Origin: [Clostridium] symbiosum
Lineage (GTDB): Bacteria; Bacillota; Clostridia; Lachnospirales; Lachnospiraceae
Assembly (NCBI GenBank): GCA_036419695.1
Contig: CP143946.1
Location: 5,016,001-5,080,000 of the forward strand
Length of the DNA stretch: 64,000 bases
Direction: 5' to 3'
Below, in pieces: positions 1-8,012 of the stretch (position 1 is the first letter of the stretch; each line of letters starts with the position of its first letter). The notes under the pieces were generated by a model. That model did no database searches and was not told the origin of the DNA. It saw only the letters and a list, made by a program, of their open reading frames with translations. Both the position numbers and the translations under genes were made by a program.

Positions 1-96
1 CACTTCTTCTCAATTTGTTACATAGGACGGAACTAACGGCAGCGCTACCGTTTGTCTGTCTTTGATACATCATTTACAACACCTTATCACAAGTAA

Positions 97-111
97 TGTA
101 AACGTTTATCA
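97..111. promoter_or_regulatory. LacI-type operator of an off-window leftward gene
   Basis: TGTAAACGTTTATCA is a near-palindrome centred on CG, the usual shape of LacI/CcpA-family operators. It lies just downstream of a leftward promoter-like pair (-10 TATAAT complementary to 125-130, -35 TTGACT complementary to 146-151, spacer 15, which is short). It probably controls a leftward gene starting outside the window. Which LacI-family protein binds it is unknown. Confidence 0.5.
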
Positions 112-424
112 TTTATAGTTCTATATTATATCCCGCACTTTTCAAAGTCAATATTGAAACCCATGAAACCTTTTTACAGGTGTATTTTTGTAAAAAAAGT
201 AGGTTATATTATCCAAAATGTGGAATTAATCCTCTGATATTCCAATATTTTTTGTTTATCTTATACATTTTGTTGCTTTTTCATGATAATATTTTCATTA
301 CATTTGATGCAATCGTTACATTTCAAAACAGGTTCCACCTGCCTTTATTCGTGCACTGTCACGGATTCTCAAACTGGCCAGGATTTGCAAACCGGCGCGG
401 GCTGCCAAACCGGACCAGATCCGC

Positions 425-474
425 GCAAAAAGTGCGGAAACCACCCCCACCGGTGTAATTCCCGCACTTTTTGC
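425..474 (-). terminator. terminator-like hairpin after the cupin gene
   Basis: GCAAAAAGTGCGG (425-437) pairs perfectly with CCGCACTTTTTGC (462-474); the loop holds a smaller CACC/GGTG pairing. It lies 60 bases past the stop of the leftward cupin gene and probably ends the lacI-pfkB-kinase-cupin operon. Confidence 0.55.
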
Positions 475-533
475 CCTTTTAAAATTAAGGCATTTTTTTA
501 TTTATCGTTCTATCTGTTCCCCTGTCTTTCACC

Positions 534-911
534 CTATTTATTATCTTCCGGCCTGACATTCTCGGAAGTCCCGTAAATAAACACAATATCTACAAATCCA
601 CCCTCATCGTAATAAAAGGCATGCCATTCATTTTCCGGAATATGGAGGATCATTCCGCGCTCCAGTTCCCGGCTATGGGTCAGATTATCCTTCGTATCTC
701 CCCAGCATACGCGGCCTTTTTCAGCGTCAAAGATTACCACCGTCTCCTCCGCGTGGCAGTGAGGCTCCATCACACCGCACTTCGCGCTGTAAGAGGCATA
801 TCCGACCGTCATGGCGCCGCTTTCAAAAGCGCTGTTTTTCCCCACCGCGCGCTGGATATCGCGCCCCGGCAATTCGTCTACAGGCATATTATTTCTCTCT
901 ATAATCTCCAT
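534..911 (-). CDS. small cupin-domain protein
   Basis: A 125-residue single-domain cupin. The first cupin motif is visible as the PHCHAEETVVIF stretch (about residues 50-61), giving His and Glu metal ligands, and the second as IPENEWHAFYYDE (about 91-103). Such stand-alone cupins bind a metal and act as sugar isomerases or small-molecule binders; the exact reaction cannot be read from the sequence. The start at 911 has a GAGGA site 7 bases upstream. It is the last gene of the leftward operon lacI-pfkB-DUF1537 kinase-cupin, 29 bases after the kinase, which suggests a sugar or sugar-acid processing role, for example on an intermediate or an anomer. Confidence 0.75.
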   Translation of the reverse strand: MEIIERNNMPVDELPGRDIQRAVGKNSAFESGAMTVGYASYSAKCGVMEPHCHAEETVVIFDAEKGRVCWGDTKDNLTHSRELERGMILHIPENEWHAFYYDEGGFVDIVFIYGTSENVRPEDNK

Positions 912-940
912 CTTATATCCTCACTTTCCGTCCGGCCGTC

Positions 941-2284
941 TCACTTCATCAGGTCCGACACTATCTTCTTCAATGAATCTTTTTCTCCCACATTACCGGG
1001 GAATATTACATAGGGCAGGCCCGGGAATTTACTCTCTGCCCCGGTTTTCCACACGGGGATGCCCGGCAGAATCTGCCCCGCCACATATGCTTTTTTCACA
1101 CCAAGGCCTTTTACGCCCACTTCGCTCGAGGTGATTCCCCCTTTTGCTATAATAAAGCGCGGCCTCACCTTCAGTTTTCTTACAAATCCCGTCACTGCAT
1201 CCGATATCAGAAGGGACAGCCTCAGGGCATCTTCCGGATCATCGGAATCCGGAACAAGCAGGCGGCGCTCCGTATATACCGCAACCGTATGCCCGGCCTC
1301 CAGTTCTTCCTCTATGCGCTCCTGTACACGGGCCTGCTCTGCCTCAAATTCACCCGCGCGGCCGACAAGCCCGGAATAGAACGGCACGGGGATTACCCCT
1401 TCCAGGGTCATCAGTTCATTCAGCTGTTCGGTAGTCCTACTTACATGGGAACCGATTACAATCAGCCCCCCGCGGTGGTCGCCCTCTTCCACCAGTTCTT
1501 TTGCGGTCAGGAGGCTGCGTTCTTCAATTCCTCCCATCACCTGTACAAAGGCAGCGGCGGTCCTGAACAGAAAATGTTTCCCGGACTTCATAGCGCGGAG
1601 CAGCGAAGTCTTAAATACATAAAGATCCTCATAGCTCATCGCGTTAACGATTACCTTCGAAAAATTCCCGACCTGTCTAAGCTGCCCCTCTATCCGGTCA
1701 TAATCTCTGCTTCGCAGTGTTTCAAGCTCAATATAACATTGCTGTTCCCAGGCGTATTCCCCCCCGGTCTTCTCCTCCACCCATTTTCCCAGATGGGAAT
1801 TTTTATAGCCGAACGTCTTATCACGGGCAAATTCCGTTTCACCGGCCGGAATGAGCCTGCCGCCGTCTGAAACATAGTGGATATTGCCGGACGTATATCT
1901 TCCTCCCTGCGGGAAAAACGGACAGATCACCTCTCCGTCATAGCGGATATCCGAAACCTGTTCTATGGTACGGCGCAGTGTCTCCGTCTCGGCGGGATAG
2001 TGTCCTCTCAGGGTTGAATCCCCCCTGCTGATAACGAGAAACGGTATGCCGGATTCCCTCGATGCCTTAACAACACGCTCCCCTATCAGGCGGTGCGTGG
2101 CGATTGTCTCTTCTTCCGTCATTGCCCTTGAATTGGTCAGCAGAAAGAAGAGATTATTCTTTTCTCTAAATCCTTCCCGAATGCTTTTTTCCGACCAGTC
2201 TGTATATACAGAAACCCCGTTAACCGTCTGGATTCCCGTCGGATCATCATCCAGAACCACAATCTTACAGATAAAATCATCCAT
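941..2284 (-). CDS. four-carbon acid sugar kinase family protein (DUF1537)
   Basis: 447 residues, the usual length for the two-domain DUF1537 kinases that phosphorylate tetronates and their 3-oxo forms with ATP. The N-terminal sugar-binding domain carries the family signature as LDDDPTG (about residues 10-16) followed by ISRGDSTLRGHYPAE (about 106-120). The C-terminal nucleotide-binding domain has FIIAKGGITSSEVG near residue 380. The reading frame stays open upstream to 2530 into pfkB, but the AGAGGAAA ribosome site 6 bases before 2284 fixes the start. Thirteen bases separate it from pfkB. A second, more canonical member is at 40598-41899. Substrate inferred only as an acid sugar. Confidence 0.85.
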   Translation of the reverse strand: MDDFICKIVVLDDDPTGIQTVNGVSVYTDWSEKSIREGFREKNNLFFLLTNSRAMTEEETIATHRLIGERVVKASRESGIPFLVISRGDSTLRGHYPAETETLRRTIEQVSDIRYDGEVICPFFPQGGRYTSGNIHYVSDGGRLIPAGETEFARDKTFGYKNSHLGKWVEEKTGGEYAWEQQCYIELETLRSRDYDRIEGQLRQVGNFSKVIVNAMSYEDLYVFKTSLLRAMKSGKHFLFRTAAAFVQVMGGIEERSLLTAKELVEEGDHRGGLIVIGSHVSRTTEQLNELMTLEGVIPVPFYSGLVGRAGEFEAEQARVQERIEEELEAGHTVAVYTERRLLVPDSDDPEDALRLSLLISDAVTGFVRKLKVRPRFIIAKGGITSSEVGVKGLGVKKAYVAGQILPGIPVWKTGAESKFPGLPYVIFPGNVGEKDSLKKIVSDLMK

Positions 2285-2297
2285 TTTATTTCCTCTT

Positions 2298-3230
2298 TTA
2301 TCCGCCGAATATCTTTTGCATCTCCTCTTTTGTCGGAATCGATGTCTGCGCCCCAAAACGGCTGCCGCAAAGATTTGCTGCCGCATAAGAAATCTCCGCC
2401 GCTTTTTCCAGCTCCATCCCTCTAACAATGCAGGCGGCAAACACTCCGGAGAAGGTATCGTCCATCGTGGACGCATCCACCATAGGTTCCTTCGGAGCAT
2501 CAAAAAGACTGAAGCCGTCATTGCCCGCAAGAAGCAGGAATTTTGACTTCATATGGATCAGCACGGCCTGCTTCACTCCGCCTTTCAGCAGCATACTGGC
2601 CGCGACCCGGGCGCTCTTTAAGTTTGTCACCTCACAGCCGGACAGTTTCCCGGCTTCTGAGCTGTCTAAAAACATCACATCAATCCTTCCAAGAATATCA
2701 GAAGAAAAGGTTTTGGACTGGTAAGCTACAAACATTACCGTTGTTTCCGCTTCATTCGCTATCTCAATCGCACGGATCATGGATTTTTCAGGAATTCCCA
2801 GACCTATCAGCAGAATCCTCGCCTCACTGATATACGGCCTTAACTGCTCGATACAGTCCGTGTCCATCTGTGCATTGGCTCCCAGCACATCCCAATACTG
2901 GTTTTCCCGGTTGCTGGAGGTGATGATCAGAGAAACGCCGGTGCTTACGCCTTCCACCGTTCTTAAAAGCTCCGTGGAAATCCCCTCCTTTTCAAGGGAC
3001 TCCCGAAGCTGCTGCCCGAATGAGTCGTCACCCGTCATTCCGGCCAGCCGGGCTGGCACTCCACATCTGGACGCGGCCACTGTCTGGTTGTTGGCATTGC
3101 CTCCCGGGGCCAGGCAAAAAGATTCGCCGATCTTCTTTCTGGCATCCTGGTGTATGTTCTGCTGTTCAAAAATCAAATCCAGGTTCAGGTTTCCAATTAC
3201 CAGGATATCTGTCCTGTCTTTTAACGCCAT
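2298..3230 (-). CDS. PfkB-family carbohydrate kinase with altered GAGD motif
   Basis: 310 residues with a ribokinase fold: N-terminal VIGNLNLDL strand, the GGNANNQTVAASRCG substrate/dimer segment (about 38-52) and a C-terminal nucleotide region. The PfkB signature 2, normally D-T-x-G-A-G-D, reads VDASTMDDTFSG (about 248-259): the catalytic-base Asp position remains, but the Gly-Ala-Gly anion hole is replaced by Thr-Met-Asp. I checked this directly on the DNA around 2456-2480. Either the enzyme uses unusual chemistry or it has lost kinase activity. The ATG follows the lacI stop by one base, so translation is probably coupled. A canonical PfkB gene lies across the divergent promoter (4566). Confidence 0.85.
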   Translation of the reverse strand: MALKDRTDILVIGNLNLDLIFEQQNIHQDARKKIGESFCLAPGGNANNQTVAASRCGVPARLAGMTGDDSFGQQLRESLEKEGISTELLRTVEGVSTGVSLIITSSNRENQYWDVLGANAQMDTDCIEQLRPYISEARILLIGLGIPEKSMIRAIEIANEAETTVMFVAYQSKTFSSDILGRIDVMFLDSSEAGKLSGCEVTNLKSARVAASMLLKGGVKQAVLIHMKSKFLLLAGNDGFSLFDAPKEPMVDASTMDDTFSGVFAACIVRGMELEKAAEISYAAANLCGSRFGAQTSIPTKEEMQKIFGG

Positions 3231-3231
3231 T

Positions 3232-4209
3232 CTACAACGACCCCCTCCGTATTAATTTCGGTTCCAGCACCACCGGTTCTTTCCTGTTGTTTCCCTGAAT
3301 AATTCCAATTAAATGCTGGGCCGACGACATTCCAATCTGGTATCCCGTCGCGCCGAGAACGGAAACGGCAGGAGAAGTCATTTTTGCCAGAATCGTATTC
3401 TCAAAGCTTATAACCCTGATTTCATCGGGTATCCCGAATCCTTCCTCCCTCATGGCATTGATAATCTCGACAGCCTGGAAGTTACTGCGTGCCAGTATCC
3501 CAAGGGAATTGCCGTTCTGCCTGGTAAGCTCCGCCGCTTCCTCCCTGTAAAACCCGTCCGCGGCGCTGTAAATGATCCCGGTTTCACGGCATTTTTCGGA
3601 AAAGCCGGAGTACAGGTAGTCCTTTTTAAGCGCAGGCGCATTTTTTCCGCTTATGTAAATGCAGCGCTTGACGCCCGACACCGCAAAGGCCTCGGCCGCA
3701 ATACAGCCCGCCTTATACGTATCGCAGTACACCTTGCCGGAGGCGCTTTCCTTTTTCCCTTTATTCCTTCCCTCCGATATGAAAACGGTGGGAAAATCCT
3801 GGGCCGAACTCCTCTGGTAAATCGCCTCATAATCGCTGCAGGGAGCTACCAATGCTCCTGCCACGCCCATGGACAGCACCGACTGGAACGCCTCGTCCTG
3901 GCATGAGCTGTCGTTGTCCGAGTTGAAAAACAGCGGGATATATCCGTTGGTGTTCAGGACGTCCTCAATCCCCCGCAGCATATCTCCATAGAGGGGGTGG
4001 GAAATATCCCGGAGCAGGACCGCCACCAGATTTGTCTGCTGCTGCCTGAGTCCCCTTGCAAGGCTGTTCGAGCAATACTGAAGCTCCTCTATCGTGTCCA
4101 TTACTTTCTTCTGAGTAGCCGGAGATACGGAAGACGCGCCGGCTATCACTCTGGAAACCGTTGCAACGCTGACGCCTGCAGCTTTTGCAACATCTTTCAT
4201 TGTTACCAT
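3232..4209 (-). CDS. LacI-family transcriptional regulator
   Basis: 325 residues. The N-terminal helix-turn-helix reads MKDVAKAAGVSVATVSRV, the standard LacI DNA-binding head, followed by the hinge and a periplasmic-binding-protein-like effector domain (about 60-325). The frame opens at 4224, but AGGAGG sits inside that extension, 6 bases before ATG 4209, so 4209 is the start. It heads the leftward operon with pfkB, the DUF1537 kinase and the cupin, and is divergent from pfkB2-aldolase. A CG-centred operator-like site at about 4417-4430 lies in the shared intergenic region, so it probably represses both directions and itself; the inducer is unknown. Confidence 0.9.
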   Translation of the reverse strand: MVTMKDVAKAAGVSVATVSRVIAGASSVSPATQKKVMDTIEELQYCSNSLARGLRQQQTNLVAVLLRDISHPLYGDMLRGIEDVLNTNGYIPLFFNSDNDSSCQDEAFQSVLSMGVAGALVAPCSDYEAIYQRSSAQDFPTVFISEGRNKGKKESASGKVYCDTYKAGCIAAEAFAVSGVKRCIYISGKNAPALKKDYLYSGFSEKCRETGIIYSAADGFYREEAAELTRQNGNSLGILARSNFQAVEIINAMREEGFGIPDEIRVISFENTILAKMTSPAVSVLGATGYQIGMSSAQHLIGIIQGNNRKEPVVLEPKLIRRGSL

Positions 4210-4416
4210 GGGATTCCTCCTCATACTGTCCTTCCATGCGCGCAGAGCAATGCCCCGGCCGCAGAACTTGCGGTTTGCGCATCGGTTTTTCGTTTCCTGT
4301 TTACTTTTTAATCTGTGTCGTTTACTTATTTTCTATTTTAGGCACAGCCGGACAAAAAGTCAATGGCGAGATGCAACATGTTTCATTTTTCTTGATATGT
4401 TTTTACATTGCACTAT

Positions 4417-4430
4417 AATACGTTTACATT
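4417..4430. promoter_or_regulatory. LacI-type operator, divergent region
   Basis: TAATACGTTTACAT is an imperfect CG-centred palindrome (right half CGTTTACA matches the site at 97-111). It lies 28 bases upstream of the rightward -35 box and overlaps a weak leftward -10 (TATTAT), so it fits control of the adjacent LacI gene and possibly both operons. Confidence 0.5.
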
Positions 4431-4457
4431 TTATTTTAAAATTGTTGCAAAAAGTGT

Positions 4458-4486
4458 TTGACATTTTCCATCCCCGGTTTTACAAT
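4458..4486 (+). promoter_or_regulatory. sigma-A promoter of pfkB2-aldolase
   Basis: TTGACA (4458-4463), a 17-base spacer and TACAAT (4481-4486) form a near-consensus vegetative promoter, about 80 bases upstream of the pfkB2 start. Confidence 0.75.
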
Positions 4487-4565
4487 CAAGTTAATCAATA
4501 CCTTATCACATCCTATTACGATATTCGTTTTCATTTGTAAATCAACTTTATATTTAGGAGGATTT

Positions 4566-5504
4566 ATGCATTCGCTTGACAGTCTGTTCATTGGTTCAAG
4601 TACCAAGGACATCCTAATGCTTGTCAATGCGCCTCCGGCAAGTGACCAGCGTATTGCCGCCAGCTACTTCACCACCGCGTGCGGCGGTGTATCCAGCACC
4701 GCGGCGGCAGCACACCAGAGTCTTGGAGGAATTACCGGAATTATCACCGCCGTCGGCGATGACGACACCAGCAATTTCATCAGGAATGATTTACAAAGAC
4801 AGAATTTTCAGTATTTAAAGCTGTTTGCCATAAAAGATCATTATTCATCTACCAGCATGATTCAGGTAGAACAGGATGGCAGGCGCTGTCTTACTTGCTT
4901 CGGCGGCTGTATTGAAAAGCTGACTTTCCCCATGATTGACAAAAACATTTTGAAATCCAGCAGGATCATCCATCTCGGCGTTATGAACCCGGAAACCATG
5001 CTGGAACTGTGCGCATATTGCAAAAAACATACGGAGGCCCTGATCTCCATTGACGGGGGAAACATTCCAAAGGATCTCGCCCTGGAACTGCTCCCCTATG
5101 CGGATTTTTATATTCCGGACAACAAAACGGCGATGTCAACTCTCGGTCTGCCTCCAAAAGAGGCCTGCTATTTCTATGTGGAAAAGGGCGCCGGGTTCGC
5201 CTGCGTAACTTCGGCCGAATCCGGTTCCTGCGCCTGCGATGGGAAGACCTTCTACCAGGAAGAAACCATCCCCGTCCGGGTTATGGACACAACCGGCGCC
5301 GGTGATAATTTCCACGGAGCTTTCCTCTACTGCATCAACCAAGGATGGGACTACGGACGCAGTATGAGATTTTCCAATATTTTTGCAAGCCTGTCCTGCG
5401 AAGGTCTGGGAGGACGCGCGGCGATCCCTCCGATGGAAAAAGTCATGGAGTTTATGAAAAACAAAGCGGCCGTAACGCCGCCCCGCTCTTTGCAGGAAAT
5501 ATAG
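4566..5504 (+). CDS. PfkB-family carbohydrate kinase
   Basis: 312 residues. Phosphorylates a sugar or sugar-phosphate hydroxyl with ATP. The C-terminal signature VMDTTGAGDNFHGAF (about 238-252) is intact with the catalytic Asp, and ISIDGGNIPKD, PDNKTAM and the small-residue-rich N-terminal lid segment fit the family. The start at 4566 is set by AGGAGG 5 bases upstream; an in-frame ATG at 4458 lies inside the promoter and is rejected. The stop is 13 bases before the class II aldolase gene, so kinase and aldolase form one operon: phosphorylate, then cleave to triose units. Exact sugar unknown (tagatose/fructose-type or a sugar-acid derivative are possible). Confidence 0.88.
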   Translation: MHSLDSLFIGSSTKDILMLVNAPPASDQRIAASYFTTACGGVSSTAAAAHQSLGGITGIITAVGDDDTSNFIRNDLQRQNFQYLKLFAIKDHYSSTSMIQVEQDGRRCLTCFGGCIEKLTFPMIDKNILKSSRIIHLGVMNPETMLELCAYCKKHTEALISIDGGNIPKDLALELLPYADFYIPDNKTAMSTLGLPPKEACYFYVEKGAGFACVTSAESGSCACDGKTFYQEETIPVRVMDTTGAGDNFHGAFLYCINQGWDYGRSMRFSNIFASLSCEGLGGRAAIPPMEKVMEFMKNKAAVTPPRSLQEI

Positions 5505-5517
5505 AAAGGAAGTACAT

Positions 5518-6351
5518 ATGTCTCTCGTTACAATGAATGAAGTTTTTCCAATTGCGGAAGAAAAAAAGATTGCCATACCGGCTTTTAATGTAGATACTCT
5601 TGAAATCGCCCAGGCTGTATTAGAAACAATTGAGGAGGAAAATGCCCCCTCCATCATCGCCGTCGGGCAGGCCGCTATCAAGGACGGCAAACTGGAAGCG
5701 CTGGCTTCTATTGTCACTCTTTTGGCCGGAAAGATGAAAACGCCAGTTGTCCTGCATCTGGATCACGGCCAGAATTTCGAACAGGTCATAAAGGCGCTGC
5801 GGGCCGGTTATTCCTCCGTCATGATCGACGGTTCCACGCTGTCGCTGGCAGATAATATCGCCGTGACAAAACAGACGGTACAGGCCGCCCATGCCGTAGG
5901 CGCTTCGGTGGAAGCCGAGCTGGGTGCCATACTGGGCTCCGAGGATAACATCTCCCACGACGATTCAAAACCGTTTCTGGTCAAAGTGCAGGATGTCGTT
6001 GATTTTACCTCCGCAGTGGACGTAGACGCTCTCGCTGTCGGAATCGGAAATGCCCATGGTCTTTATAAGGGACGGCCAAACCTCGATTTCGACAGGCTCC
6101 GGGAAGTGGCGGAAGTATGCCCCGCCCCCCTCGTGCTGCACGGAGGTTCCGGCATACCGGCAGATATGATTAAGACCGCCATTGAGATAGGCATCCGCAA
6201 AATTAATGTGGCAACCGAAGTCCGGCTGTCCTATGTGAAGGGTCTGAACGCAGAGTCCCGCAGTGAAGATTACTATACCATGACAAACAACGGAAAACGC
6301 TGCGTCAAAGAACTGGTCCGGGAGAAAATCCGCCTGTTCTCCAGACGATAG
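5518..6351 (+). CDS. class II (zinc) fructose/tagatose-bisphosphate-type aldolase
   Basis: 277 residues, typical of the FbaA/GatY/KbaY family, which makes or cleaves ketose 1,6-bisphosphates to DHAP plus an aldehyde through a Zn-stabilised enediolate. Visible marks are IPAFNVD (about 21-27), LHLDHGQ (about 78-84, the catalytic Asp and first zinc His), GNAHGLYKGRP (about 179-189, zinc His) and LHGGSGIP (about 206-213, zinc His and phosphate-binding Gly-rich loop). Ribosome site AAAGGAAG before 5518. Being shorter than glycolytic Fba and sitting behind a PfkB kinase, it is probably a catabolic aldolase of this locus rather than the housekeeping enzyme. Confidence 0.92.
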   Translation: MSLVTMNEVFPIAEEKKIAIPAFNVDTLEIAQAVLETIEEENAPSIIAVGQAAIKDGKLEALASIVTLLAGKMKTPVVLHLDHGQNFEQVIKALRAGYSSVMIDGSTLSLADNIAVTKQTVQAAHAVGASVEAELGAILGSEDNISHDDSKPFLVKVQDVVDFTSAVDVDALAVGIGNAHGLYKGRPNLDFDRLREVAEVCPAPLVLHGGSGIPADMIKTAIEIGIRKINVATEVRLSYVKGLNAESRSEDYYTMTNNGKRCVKELVREKIRLFSRR

Positions 6352-6402
6352 GAGCCCCTGCGGCGCACAGGCAGCACGTTATGTAATATCTTATGCCATC
6401 AC

Positions 6403-6450
6403 GGCAGAATCAGAGGGACGGATCACGGCTTCCGTCCCTCTGATTCTGCC
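6403..6450. terminator. bidirectional hairpin between convergent operons
   Basis: A perfect 20-bp stem (6403-6422 with 6431-6450) and an 8-base loop, placed 51 bases after the aldolase stop and 24 bases before the stop of the leftward gene at 6475. It lacks a long U-tract but its place suits termination from both sides. Confidence 0.65.
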
Positions 6451-6474
6451 TGTGGACAGTAACTAACTCGCTTC

Positions 6475-7812
6475 TCACTCTTTCTCCACAAACAAAAACT
6501 CATACAAATTCCCCGGCCGTCCCACTTTCCCCTTGTTTGTCTGCCCGACCACCTTCACCAGCCCATTCTCTTCCAGTGCATTTGCAATGCGGTTGGCTGC
6601 CCGCACCGAGATGTTCAGGTAGGCGGACAGCTCATTTACCGTAAAGAACGGCTTTTTCTTGCGTTCCAGCATCATATAGAGGCGGCTTATCTTATCCTCG
6701 GAAATACCGGTGGATTTTGACAGGCTGGAAAAGAGTTCCCGCTCCCAGACGGAGCTGCCGCCGGACTGGCTGACAAACTCCACGGGGCCGGTGACCGATT
6801 TATTGTTATAGACAATGTAGGTTCCGCTCTTCGGGACCTGGCATGCCTTTTTGAGCGCCATCACCGCGTTCATCCTGGCATCCCCCGGCGTATCGCCGAA
6901 GCCGATTCCCAGGCTGAAATCGCACTCACTGTTATCCCTGATAAAGTGGAGCAGGGGGAATGCCTGCAGCTCATTGGTATATTCCATCAGGGCGCTGCGG
7001 TTCATGATGATCGTGAACTGATCGTCCGACTGCGTGATGACCGTTGCGCCTGCGCTCTTGGCAAAATAATGGATCTCCTCCGCCGCCTTCAGCTTTTCAT
7101 GGCTCTCGATATATTCGCTCTGAAACTGGTAGGCCACCTCATCCCTGGGCGTCAGCCTGAGCAGCAGAACGGCCAGCCTTCCGTCCTTTTTCTGCAGCTT
7201 CTCCCGGTAAAGCTCATGGATCCGGTTGATGGTTTTGACAATATTGTCCGTCGTGGGCCGCAGATAGGTGGCCGGAATCCCCTCCGCGCAGAGCCTGTCA
7301 TAGACAAAGCTCAGGGTCGTCGCGCATCCGGTCGTCTTGCCCGCCCGGTAAAGCTCCATATGCTGCCTGAACAAATCCTCATAGTACTTTTCTTCATTGC
7401 TGCGGAACGCCCGGCGCCGCAGAATGATAATATCGTTCTTCTCCACTCCGGCGTCCTCCATAATCTGCCTGATTGTGGCATAAGAGAAATTATCCACGCT
7501 GATCTTCGTAATGTCCACCTTTTTCTGCGCCAGTGACAACAGCGCATTGATCAGGGAAGAAGAATCTTTCCTGATATGGGTGCACGGTACGCGCCCCGAA
7601 AAAATATCCTGATAGATTTCATACTGAAGTTCACCGCCAAACACCATTCCATCTATATTCTCGCGCATCCTGACCAGATAATCCGCCGTCTTGGAGGAGA
7701 AAATATATCCCTCATCCACATAAATCTCCGCCTCCACCTCGGGAAAATATTCAGCCAGTATTTTTCTTACAATATCCATTCTGATGCTGGTTCCGATAAA
7801 ACCAATTTTCAT
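6475..7812 (-). CDS. putative regulator: sensor-like N-terminus, GGDEF-like centre, winged helix
   Basis: 445 residues, not recognised with certainty. Residues 1-150 (MKIGFIGTSIRMDIVRKI start) resemble an alpha/beta sensing fold. The centre (about 195-345) has AVLLLRLTP, FTIIMNRSALMEY and GIGFGDTPGDARMNA, reminiscent of degenerate GGDEF or GTP cyclohydrolase III-type domains seen in CdaR-like regulators. The end (about 375-440) contains FFTVNELSAYLNISVRAAN followed by a VKVVGQTNKGKVGRPG wing, a winged helix. Start 7812 has GGGGAGG. It is divergent from the M20/YfcC operon, with an inverted repeat at 7845-7880 between them, so it probably controls that operon. No transmembrane segment seen. 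Confidence 0.6.
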   Translation of the reverse strand: MKIGFIGTSIRMDIVRKILAEYFPEVEAEIYVDEGYIFSSKTADYLVRMRENIDGMVFGGELQYEIYQDIFSGRVPCTHIRKDSSSLINALLSLAQKKVDITKISVDNFSYATIRQIMEDAGVEKNDIIILRRRAFRSNEEKYYEDLFRQHMELYRAGKTTGCATTLSFVYDRLCAEGIPATYLRPTTDNIVKTINRIHELYREKLQKKDGRLAVLLLRLTPRDEVAYQFQSEYIESHEKLKAAEEIHYFAKSAGATVITQSDDQFTIIMNRSALMEYTNELQAFPLLHFIRDNSECDFSLGIGFGDTPGDARMNAVMALKKACQVPKSGTYIVYNNKSVTGPVEFVSQSGGSSVWERELFSSLSKSTGISEDKISRLYMMLERKKKPFFTVNELSAYLNISVRAANRIANALEENGLVKVVGQTNKGKVGRPGNLYEFLFVEKE

Positions 7813-7844
7813 ACCGTTCCTCCCCGCCGCTCACTTTTTAATTT

Positions 7845-7890
7845 AAGACAAATTTTGGAAGTTTTATGGACATTTGTCTTTTTTTATAAT
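7845..7890. promoter_or_regulatory. inverted repeat and -10 box between regulator and M20 gene
   Basis: AAGACAAAT (7845-7853) and ATTTGTCTT (7872-7880) form a perfect 9-bp inverted repeat with an 18-base gap, followed at once by TATAAT (7885-7890). This looks like an operator over the rightward promoter; the divergent regulator is the obvious candidate ligand. Confidence 0.5.
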
Positions 7891-8012
7891 AATCCTATCA
7901 CAAAAATCGAATCCGGAACAGCCGATTTTTCAAGATTACTGCGGGAATGCTGATAATTCCCGGAAGAAAAATTTTCGGCCTTATTTTCGGACATTATAAG
8001 GGGGATTCTATA

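Larger units (their letters stand above)
1..533. other. gene-free stretch at window edge
   Basis: I see no convincing gene here. It holds the leftward promoter and operator near 97-151, an AT-rich middle, short direct repeats of the type CAAACCGG/CAAACTGG around 368-412, and a terminator-like hairpin at 425-474 downstream of the cupin gene. Confidence 0.6.
4210..4565. other. divergent regulatory region lacI / pfkB2
   Basis: About 355 bases without a gene between the two divergent operons. It contains the rightward promoter at 4458-4486 and a LacI-type operator half at 4417-4430; the remainder is AT-rich. Confidence 0.7.

Noticed and set aside
97..111. Calling this site a CcpA cre element
   Set aside because: The outer right positions deviate from the cre consensus, and several LacI-family proteins in the window could bind it; I leave it as LacI-type.
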